Source: Geminocystis sp. M7585_C2015_104
Lineage (GTDB): Bacteria; Cyanobacteriota; Cyanobacteriia; Cyanobacteriales; Cyanobacteriaceae
Direction of reading: 5' to 3'
Assembly (NCBI GenBank): GCA_015295805.1
Contig: DVEF01000108.1
Coordinates: forward strand, 1-64,000
Length of the DNA stretch: 64,000 bases
In this document: positions 1 to 8,823 of the stretch, one piece after another
Layout of the letters: the number at the start of each line of letters is the position of its first letter
How positions within the stretch are numbered: position 1 is the first letter of the stretch
Program-made: the position numbers and the translations under genes
Notes under the pieces: model-generated
Database searches by the model: none
Told to the model about the DNA's origin: nothing
Seen by the model: only the letters and a program-made list of their open reading frames with translations

Positions 1-862
1 GAATACATACAGCTTTGGCAAGGTATTTTGGATTCATGGAGACATGTCTGTGTGGGGATAGGTAGGTGGAAGATGTGTAAAGACATGCCGCGGCAAGGGG
101 GTAACCTTTGGTGGGGTTTATATAAAGTAAAGACATACCCGGGGTAGGGGTAGGTGGAAGTGGGGAATAGAAGACATGCCTTTATACCAGGGTTAGTAAT
201 AATACGCCCCGGGGTTGTCCAAACGCCTGGAGGGTGACAGCATGTCTCTTTTGGGTTTATAAAAACATGTTTGTGTGGAGTTGGAGGCAACAGTATATCC
301 GTGTTACGGGATATAAACACATATCCATACAAGGAGGATGGGGGTAACATTATGCCCTTACAGAAGGGAGAATATAAAGACATTTCTGGGGTAGGAGAGG
401 ATGAAGGCATGCTGGTGTAGAGGTATATGATGTCTCTGTAGCGTGTGAAGTGAAGAAGAAAATGCTGTGGATGTAAGACATGTTTATGGTGGGGATAGGC
501 AACGCACCGCTATACCTCGGAATAGGGATATGCCTGGTGGGTGACAGCATTTCTGTACGGGGTGGAGATGATAGTATCCCCTTGTAGAGATGAGTTACAG
601 TGTGTTGGTTTAGCCAGGGTATCTCCTTGTGTGGAGGTGTATAAGGGAATATCTAAGTGGTATTGGATAAGGTTTGGGGTTTATAAAGACATGTCTTTAG
701 GGGGGATAGTCAAAAGATATGCCTCTTTGTGGGGGAATGTATAAACACACACCCGGCATGCCAGTGAGTGTTGGAGAATATATGAAAAGATGCCTCTGTG
801 GCGGGGTTTAGGGCAATGCCCATGGGGATGTAAACTTATGCCTTCGGGAGGATGTGGTTTGA
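1..862. repeat. Spacer A: degenerate short repeat, G/T-rich
   Basis: No credible gene lies in this stretch; the open frames are short and have no family features. The plus strand is rich in G and T and poor in C. A motif close to TAAAGACATGCCT followed by a G-rich run such as GTGGGGGTAGG recurs about every 40-60 bases. Clear or partial copies lie near 39, 80, 131, 171, 237, 262, 317, 377, 407, 474, 543, 686 and 783. Many copies alternate a GACAGCATG-type box with an AAAGACATG-type box. The spacer lies directly downstream of cofH, whose 3' end (863-915) is similarly G-rich. Function unknown. The spacer may begin before the window does. Confidence 0.6.
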
Positions 863-2020
863 TTATACCGGGGCATGGGGTGATAGCTCCATGGGGGTAG
901 GGGAAGTGATAAGGTTATATAGAGTATCCCTTTGAGCATATGGACGATTCTTTGAGGCGATTGCCTGTTGTATTTGTGATACGGATAAACAAGTGCCTCC
1001 CCTTGCGCCTGCCATTGTGGTAATATGTTCTTCCATCAGAGTTCCACCAAAGTCATTACAACCCCAGTCTAAAGCCTCTTTGGCCCCATCCACACCCAAT
1101 TTTACCCAACTCGGCTGATGATTGACTATTATATCACCCAGCAGTATACGTGCCACGGCAGTCAATTTCAAGGTGGCTTGTAAATCTGGTTGTAGCCTTC
1201 CCACTCTTTTTCTCAAAAAAACTGGAGCATTTTCCCCTACAAACGGCAGTATGATAAACTCAGTAATTCTAGCAGGATAGTCTTTTTCTATAGCCAACTC
1301 TTGAAGAGCTCTTATCTTATACAGGTGTAGTACTTGGTGTTCAGGAGTTTCGATATGACCCGACAAAATGGTACTAGTAGTATATAAACCGTGACGATGA
1401 GCACAAGATACTATCTCCATCCAGGTTTGGGTGTTAATTTTTTCTGGACAGATAATTCTTCTTATGTTATCATCCAGTATTTCGGCAGCAGTACCAGGTA
1501 GAGAAGCAACACCAGCCTCTTTTAAGGAAGCGATAACATAATCATAGCTCAGGTTATCCTGACGGGCAATAAATTGGATTTCTTGGGGGGAGAAAGCATG
1601 GAGGTGGAGTTGGGGGAAGGCTTGTTTAATTTCTGTCACCAGACGGGTATAATACCTCAGAGTGCTACCCTGGATTTTGGCGTAGGGATTTAACCCTCCC
1701 TGTATACAGATTTCCGTGGCGCCATTTTCTACTGCCTTTTCTGCCTTTTCTAGGATTTGCTGCAAAGAAAGCCAAAAGCTATCCTTTTCCCCCAAGTCTC
1801 GTCGGAAGGCACAAAAACTGCAGTGTTTTTCACATATGTTGGTAAAATTAACATTGCGGTTAACAACATAGGTGACGGTATCCCCCACTTGTTGTTTTCG
1901 CATACTATCGGCGGTGGTTTTCAGCCACTGGATATCGGCAGGGTTTGTGGATTTAAGGAGGGTGACAGCTTCGGCAAAAGATAAAACAGGGTTTGTAATG
2001 GTTATACTGTTGCTATTCAT
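863..2020 (-). CDS. cofH: 5-amino-6-(D-ribitylamino)uracil--L-tyrosine 4-hydroxyphenyl transferase (CofH-like)
   Basis: CofH is the radical SAM enzyme that joins tyrosine to the flavin precursor 5-amino-6-ribitylaminouracil. With CofG it makes FO, the deazaflavin chromophore of F420 and of some photolyases. The 385-residue protein has the radical SAM cluster motif CEKHCSFC (C-x3-C-x2-C) near residue 60, and the family segments [28 protein letters not shown] and [13 protein letters not shown]. Length is normal for the family. In cyanobacteria the pathway probably serves photolyase (established for some members; inferred here). The ATG at 2020 begins just inside repeat spacer B, so its promoter must lie in repeat DNA. 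The last ~20 residues, rich in Pro and Ser, are encoded by DNA resembling spacer A. Confidence 0.9.
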   Translation of the reverse strand: MNSNSITITNPVLSFAEAVTLLKSTNPADIQWLKTTADSMRKQQVGDTVTYVVNRNVNFTNICEKHCSFCAFRRDLGEKDSFWLSLQQILEKAEKAVENGATEICIQGGLNPYAKIQGSTLRYYTRLVTEIKQAFPQLHLHAFSPQEIQFIARQDNLSYDYVIASLKEAGVASLPGTAAEILDDNIRRIICPEKINTQTWMEIVSCAHRHGLYTTSTILSGHIETPEHQVLHLYKIRALQELAIEKDYPARITEFIILPFVGENAPVFLRKRVGRLQPDLQATLKLTAVARILLGDIIVNHQPSWVKLGVDGAKEALDWGCNDFGGTLMEEHITTMAGARGGTCLSVSQIQQAIASKNRPYAQRDTLYNLITSPTPMELSPHAPV

Positions 2021-2037
2021 GAGTTTTATTATTCTGG

Positions 2038-5000
2038 GTTGCCCATTGGTGGAGACTAATACTGTGTGCCCCTCTACTAGTTTAACTACAGTAGTGGAAA
2101 AAAGAAGGATAGGATGCCAGAAAGAAGAATATAAGAGTATTAGTGTTGCCGTGCGGGTTGTCTTAGACTAGAGGTTGCCACTAGGCGTTTATCTGTTTAA
2201 CCACATTAGCAGGGAAAAGAGGGTTAACTTTATGGTAACCAGAGACGGAAACGAAAAACCAATCACTTGATGAATAAAACGGAGGTTGGTTTCATTATAT
2301 CACTCTCCCTTACACCCTAAAACTTCCACCGGCTGTCTATTTAATCACGATGACAAAAAAAGAGGATGCCAATACTTGCTAATACTGGGAAATCGAACAC
2401 ATAAACACCCAGGTTATATTACAATAATGGAGGGAGTTGGTTGGGATGACTAAGGGGCATCTATTAGTACAACCACACTAGCAGAAGGAAAGAAAAAAGA
2501 ATTGAAAGAAAGAATTAGAGGCTACAGGAAGGCGTGCATGGTCTAAAATCAGACACTAGAAAGAGATTACTGTTACTATTGATGTCTTATCTTTGGATTG
2601 TTACCTGGTGTCTATTAGTTGGTTTGACTACAGAAAAATGAGAGAAGAAGCCAACACCGACAGAAAGTAACTATGAAAAGAATAGAAAGGCTGGTTTAAT
2701 TTAAGACAAAGAATAAGACGGAGTTGGCATTGTTGCCTATCAGTCTTGGCTAAGATAGTGGAAAGGAAAAATTTAACGCCTGGGGGTTATAAGTTACTAG
2801 AGATATAGGCGAAAGACGAGTATACTATGTGGGAGAAAAAGATGGAGTTGGTGTTGCCATTTATTTTTTCCCATAATCCAGATTAATACTAGGCATCTAC
2901 CACCGGCAGACAATGAAAAGCCAATCTTACAGGGGATTAAAGATAATCAGAGACAGAAATGAAATCGGGATGGCTACTTGGTTGTTTTTGGCGGCAAAAA
3001 GAAGTCAATACCACGCGGGAAGGCTTGTCTATCTGGCAAGAAATAAAAATTAATTGGCATTGCCAGTGATGTTTTTTGATACCACTATTTGTTTATATTC
3101 GGGTGCATATGCTGTCATCTATCAGTTTAACTTCAACGGCAGAGAAAAGAAGACAGCGGGGGGTTAGACAGAAACGGAAGCCAAGTCTACCTTTTGATAA
3201 TTGGGATGGCTACTTGGTTGTTTATGGCGACAGAGGAAGAGGAGATAAAAAAGAGAAGTTTAACTGGGGGTGGAAGTCTCAAGCTTGTCTTCCCAGTGAG
3301 TGGTATTTTCTGATATTAGAGATTATTCTCAGCCGTCTGTCAGTGAGAGGTTAGGGGGAAAAGAAAATGAAAACAGAAAGAAAGTCTACTTGCTGAGAGT
3401 TAGGATTTATATTTTTTTCCTAGCCTTCGGATGACTACTGAATTGTGTTTATTGGTAAAGGGAATACCATTTATAAAGTAGCCGGAGAGGAAAACAAAAT
3501 AAAAAACAGGTTTATCCACCGGAAAGTGAAATGAAGTTAACATTACCACTCACAGAAGCCGAAACTGAATGGCATAAAAAAGGGTATAAATAAACAATAG
3601 TTTGCAGGGGAGGAGAAAGGGTAATTGATATGGTGATTGGGGTTGTTTTATCCTCAGGTAAGGTTAGTAATAGGGATTTCCAATATAATTGGAGACTTTT
3701 AGTGAAGAATAAGGAAGAATAAGGGAGAATTAGCATTGCCACTGGCGTTTCCCGACTTTACCACTAGGTATCTATTGGTGAGTAAAGCCAACGCCTGGCA
3801 GCTAAAAATAGAAATTAAAAGCTATCTTACTCGGTGAGGGATAAATATAACAATAACAATGACGTTGGTTGGAATTGACATTGGGTATCTCAGGGGAAAA
3901 GCCAACACCACACTGGGGATAACCAAAGACATTAAAAGTCAGTGTCTCTTGATACTTGAGATTACTACCAGTTGTCCCTTGGTATAATCCTAGTGGTGAG
4001 GGGGGTAATTAGGAGGATAACCAGAGACAGAAATGAAAGGCTGATTTACCCAGCGGGGGTTAAAACAGGAGTTGATGTTGCCATATCCTATAATGTTTTC
4101 TGACATCTTAGGATTGCTTAAAGTGTCTAATTGTCTTGACGTCGTGGCTAGGGAGAATAAGGCTAAAATCCCGGAAAACAACAACAATAAGAGACGAGAA
4201 CAAGAAATTAATTTGCCCGCTGGGGGATAAAATAGAGTTGGTGTTGCCATTTATGAGGAGTTGCTGGTGGGTGTCTATTGTTTTTATCCCAACGGTGGGG
4301 AAAGGAGTGGGGTTTGGATGTTACAGGGGGGTGAAATTCACATTTTTTTTGGCATTCCATATGGCCGACGAATTGTCTGTGGGATAAGAAAAAGCCTACT
4401 TTAAGGAGAGTAACTAGACTAGAAAAAAAGAGTGGGATTGGGGATTGGCATTGTCGTTGATGTAGTCTGACACTTTCTTTTGATTGTCACTATAGGTAGT
4501 GGGGGAGAAGAAGTTAACACCTAGGAATTGGAGGCAGCTAGAAACAAAAACGAAAGACATGTTTATTTGCCGGGGGAGGAAATTAAGCATCTAATAGTGG
4601 AAGCCGAAATTGGATAGGATAAAAAGAGGTAAGCTATAAAATAATGGTGAAGAATAAAAGGGAATTGGTATTGCCATTGGTGTTTTCCGACACTCTGGAC
4701 TACTTACTACTAGTTATATATTGGTTTTAGTGGTAAAAAAGAGTAAAGCCAATATGGAGAGGATAACCTCCTAGGGTGGGGGTAGAAGATAGTTTACCTA
4801 GTGAAGACTGGGAGAAAATTATTGTAATGTCTATGGGTAGGGGATATACCTTAGACAAAAGACAATCAAAAACAAACATAAAGACTAAAAGAGAGTTGGT
4901 ATTGGGGTTAGGATTTTTTAGGCATAGTCTAACCATAGACGACAGGAAAGCAACCGGATATAGGGATGCTGGTTGAAGAGGCGAGGAATGAAGTTGGTTA

Positions 5001-6462
5001 GAATTGCCACTGGTTATTCTCACTGGTTATTCTATAGTTTAACTGCAGTCACGTGGATAAAAAATTTGACGCCAGAAGAGAGGATAACCAGAAATTATGG
5101 GGATTCCTAAAAGGGAATTGATATTGTAGTATAGCCGGCAGTCATCAACCAGTCTGACTGCAATGGCAAAAAAAGTTAAGCCAACAACGAGGAGGTTACT
5201 GGAAAAGGAAACAAAAGGCTAGTTTAGTTGTTGTGAGGTTTCTATAGTCTCAGTTATAGGGAAGAGTAAAGCCGACATGATACATATCATATAAAGCATA
5301 AAGAGAATAGCCATACACAGAAGAAACTTTCCTCTAGCCTACCAGGCAGTCGGCGGTGAAAAGTTAATATTCTTTTAATTGGCTGTTTAAGCAGTAGAGG
5401 AAAAAAACTGACACTTAAAAGCATAAAAGGTGAATAGAAACAGAAATAAAAGGCTAGCCTGCCTACTAAGGCACAAAATTGACACTTCTTGAGACTTGTG
5501 GATAGCTATAGGGTTGTCTGGAATTACAAAAAAGGATGCCGATGAGGGGATAACCACATATTGGATTGGTGTTGCCATTAACTCGATGGGTTTTTTTTGA
5601 TAATTTAGATTTGCCACTCATCCCAAAGGGGTGACTGGATATGGAAACAGAAAGCGGGTTTACTCGCCAGCCGGCAGCTGGCGTGGCGTTGGTTGTGATT
5701 ATCACCGCTTATCTGTTACAGCAACTGGGAGAGGGAGTGTAATTAGAGAAATAGAAATGGAATTGTTGTTTTTATAACCGGGGGGTTGTCGTCAGGCATC
5801 TAATTGTCTTAGTAGCAGGGAGAGGCAAGTAGTAATATGGGTGTAAACGAGAGTTAAAATGGGAGACTAAAAAAGGATGGTTGTTTTCACTGAGGTTTTT
5901 TGATACTTGGAGTTACTACTACCAGATATCTATCAGTCTAAGGCAGTAGTAGAAAGGAAAAAACCAATACCAGGCGAAGTAACAAGAAACGGAGAGAAAG
6001 ACTAATAACTTTTCCTGACACCCGGGATTTGTCATACATCCAAAGAGGTGACTGGATGTGGAAACAAGAGGGTAAAAAATTCTGGTTGGAATTGCTAGTA
6101 GCGGTTTACTTTCTTCAACTTTCAACTTGCAGTCTGTAAACGGGATAAACAGAAGACAACTAGAGACGGAAATCAAAGGCTAGTCTGTTGAGGGATAAAA
6201 TTTACACCCCTTTAGACTATATGAATAGCCACCGGTTTATTGCTGCAAAAAATAGGACGCCCACAGGGATAACCAGAGAGAAATTGTTGTTATCATATAG
6301 AGAAGTATAACATTTTAGCCCTTCTCTCTATTCACAATAATAACAATAATAGTTCTGTACCTTGAAGATAAGGGCTAAAACTAGATGGGGGGTAACTGGA
6401 TAGGGAAAAAGAAGGCTACTATACTGGGTAAAAAGAGGCTGATGAGAGGTTGATTGGGATTG
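2038..6462. repeat. Spacer B: ~4.4-kb array of degenerate ~200-bp repeats related to the CHAT-CHASE2 3' end
   Basis: No credible gene is present. A unit of roughly 150-250 bp recurs, recognisable by four boxes in fixed order on the plus strand: TTGGTGTTGCCA; GGTGTCTATTAGTTTGACTA; AGTGGCAGAAAAAAGCCAACACC-like (read in two parts); and ATAACCAGAGACAGAAA followed by GAAAGGCT. The central part is recognisable near 2072, 2187, 2457, 2608, 2739, 2891, 3116, 3767, 3885, 4269, 4480, 4707, 5023, 5137, 5242, 5369, 5500, 5790, 5926 and 6221. A further copy at 6463-6560 lies inside the neighbouring gene and encodes its C-terminus. The spacer is purine-rich on the plus strand. Copies differ by many substitutions and indels, which suggests old expansion followed by decay. 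There is no transposase or target duplication. Confidence 0.75.
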
Positions 6463-8823
6463 CTACTGGGTGTCTGTTAGTTTGACTAAAGTGGCAGAGG
6501 AAAAAAAGCCAATACTGGAGGGAATTAAAGGCAGCCAGAGGTAGAAACGAAAGGCTATTTTACAGCAAAGCCATAGGATTAGGAGGAAAAAGATAACAAC
6601 AAGGGAGTAGGGGAGTTTTTTCGAAAGAGGTAGGCGGGGGAGGAATAAACCCATCATGGTGAGGAGAAGGATTACTAGAAAATCCCCCCATGGGGGTAAC
6701 CACCAGATTAAATTTTTACCATTGGTTTCTGTGGCATCTAGAATTTGGGATATAACATGGGCGTGGATATAGATTCCTCGCATTTTCCCCAGGGGTGTAT
6801 CATGAGTGTCGGGAATACTTTCTGCCACCATCCCCACCAAAATAATTTTATTTTCAAGCCATTGGGGGTTAATATATTCTGCCGCTTCCAGAATATCCCT
6901 GAGGGCGAGTTGTTGTGATATTTGTGGGGTGTTACGGTAGTTTATTATAATCTGATTACCCCTAGTGTCGAGTCTCTGATAGCCGCCACTGCCAGGGGAA
7001 AGGGGGGGGATAGTCACCTCCCCAAATCGCCAACTATCCCCTACTACAGATACTGAGATTTGTTGGTGGGATAGATGACGGTATATTAGATGCCAGGCAA
7101 AGGAGTAGTCAGTCTGACAATAGTTTGGCGTTTCGATGGGGTTTTGACTACGACTAAGTAGATAGCGACGGATAGTATAGTCGCCACTGATATCCAAATC
7201 GTTGTATAAGTCGGCATAACCCACCTGTTCCATTGTAGTCTGTTTTGGCGGACCTACACTCTCCTGTATACCATTACCCCTGTTACACACTGTTACAATG
7301 TTTGGGTTTTTGGTTATAAAAGAGACCAGATTGTGATAGTCTTGTGGGGAGGGGGTGGGTTGATCTCGAAATATGTCGACACCGATGGCAGTGGGGTGGT
7401 AAGATTGGAGTCGTTGCAGTAGGAGTAGAAGAGTTTTGTCGGGTATGGGATAGCCATAGCGTCTAATGTCTTCCTCGTCTATTCCCACAATAAGGAGGCG
7501 GTTATCTGGCGGGGAGGTTTGTTTATGTTTTTGTAGCCAATCAAGGGTTTTCAATTCTATCCCCTGTAGGTAGCCCAGACTTCTAAGGGTAAAAACCAGT
7601 ATACTAACCAGTAAGCCAGTAATAAGGGGATTTAGTTTTGGTTTGTGATGGCTAACGAAGACAGGGGATGGGGAGTGGGAGATAGGGGTGGAATTGGCAG
7701 AGGGTGTAGTGGTTTCACACAAGTCAAGCCAAGACAGAGGTAGGGAGGAGGGATTTTGACAGATAACGGGTAGCCAGGTGGCAGCGGGGAATTTATCTTC
7801 CAAAGCTTCCAGTCTTTCCCTTGCTTCTCTCACTGCTAGGTAGAATGATTTACCGCGACTATAACTTGACAGGAAATATTTTAGAAATTCTTGGGCTACT
7901 ACGTCTGGGACACTGAATCGCATTACAATCATTTGCGGCAGGTTTAATTCTGCCAACTGTTTTGCCAAACCCAAGCCATCGCAGGAGTTGAAAATAGCCA
8001 TTTTCAAGCCCAATTGTATTGCCCTTTTTAGGGCATTTTTAAGGTTAGATATTGATATATATTCGTTACTATTAATTGCCAAATATCCCGGGACATTGTC
8101 TTGTTGGGAACATCTCCAACTATGACCTGCAAAAAACAGTATATCCCATCCCTTCTCATCCCACAAATTTTCTTCCAATTCTCGGCGAGACGGTTGGACT
8201 AAAAACCTGATTTTTGCCCGAGAAATACCTTCCAGAAATTCTTTGTCTTTTTCCACATTGATTCCCTGATTATTGCCTATGATGGCAAGAATTCTCACGT
8301 ATTTATGAGACTGTTTTTTCGTTACAATAGGCTGAGTGTATTCTTTGGGGCTTATGGCAATTTCCGCTTGAGGGTAGTCATCAAAAAAGTCCCAAATCAT
8401 CCAGGGAAAACTGCGAAATTCGTCATTATCGGTTTCCAGGATCAAATTGATTTCGTCATGAATACCTAGATGAGATCTTATTTTAGCCTCCGTGGAGGCA
8501 AAGGATGGCGAGTCTAGCCACCGGTTAAATTCTGATTTAAGTCTTGCTGACACCTCCTCAAAATCGTGAGTTGATATATGGGATAAATCCTCCTCTTCAA
8601 ACTCAATTTCCTCCTCGGGTAAACCACGATGAATGTTTAATCTAACAAGATGTTTATAGAGAGTTTGCCAGTGGGAATAGAGGGAGAAAAGAGGGGGATT
8701 AGGGGGTAGGGAGGCAGAAAATTGTATGGGGAGAAGATGAGGAGTTAACCAGAGTTGTATTTGTATGTTGGGGATGCCTTGATGCCAATCCCCCCTACCC
8801 AACTTGAGGGAGATGAGTTTCAT
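6463..8823 (-). CDS. CHAT domain and CHASE2 domain membrane protein
   Basis: This 786-residue protein combines a caspase-like CHAT domain (about residues 130-370) with a CHASE2 sensor (about 410-690) and C-terminal membrane helices. The CHAT part keeps the expected catalytic pair: His in FAGHS and Cys in FNSCDG. The CHASE2 part has the typical LKTLDWLQ, LLIVGIDEEDI and AIGVDIFRD segments, preceded by a membrane helix. Three hydrophobic helices follow it, as is usual for CHASE2. Such proteins are common in cyanobacteria; the protease targets are unknown. The start codon overlaps the stop of the upstream aminopeptidase gene as ATGA, so the two are probably translated together. The last ~32 codons, covering the third helix (LWLPLIPSSIGFF) to the stop, coincide with one unit of the repeat that fills the downstream spacer. 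Confidence 0.88.
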   Translation of the reverse strand: MKLISLKLGRGDWHQGIPNIQIQLWLTPHLLPIQFSASLPPNPPLFSLYSHWQTLYKHLVRLNIHRGLPEEEIEFEEEDLSHISTHDFEEVSARLKSEFNRWLDSPSFASTEAKIRSHLGIHDEINLILETDNDEFRSFPWMIWDFFDDYPQAEIAISPKEYTQPIVTKKQSHKYVRILAIIGNNQGINVEKDKEFLEGISRAKIRFLVQPSRRELEENLWDEKGWDILFFAGHSWRCSQQDNVPGYLAINSNEYISISNLKNALKRAIQLGLKMAIFNSCDGLGLAKQLAELNLPQMIVMRFSVPDVVAQEFLKYFLSSYSRGKSFYLAVREARERLEALEDKFPAATWLPVICQNPSSLPLSWLDLCETTTPSANSTPISHSPSPVFVSHHKPKLNPLITGLLVSILVFTLRSLGYLQGIELKTLDWLQKHKQTSPPDNRLLIVGIDEEDIRRYGYPIPDKTLLLLLQRLQSYHPTAIGVDIFRDQPTPSPQDYHNLVSFITKNPNIVTVCNRGNGIQESVGPPKQTTMEQVGYADLYNDLDISGDYTIRRYLLSRSQNPIETPNYCQTDYSFAWHLIYRHLSHQQISVSVVGDSWRFGEVTIPPLSPGSGGYQRLDTRGNQIIINYRNTPQISQQLALRDILEAAEYINPQWLENKIILVGMVAESIPDTHDTPLGKMRGIYIHAHVISQILDATETNGKNLIWWLPPWGDFLVILLLTMMGLFLPRLPLSKKLPYSLVVIFFLLILWLCCKIAFRFYLWLPLIPSSIGFFSSATLVKLTDTQ

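Noticed and set aside
3990-4250. 86-codon minus-strand frame in spacer B resembling the CHASE2 tail in parts
   Set aside because: Other copies of the same repeat carry stops and indels in this frame; treated as repeat, not a gene.
2038-6462. CRISPR array or insertion sequences as explanation of spacer B
   Set aside because: Units are ~200 bases, diverged and without spacers of fixed length; no Cas gene, transposase or target duplication is visible.
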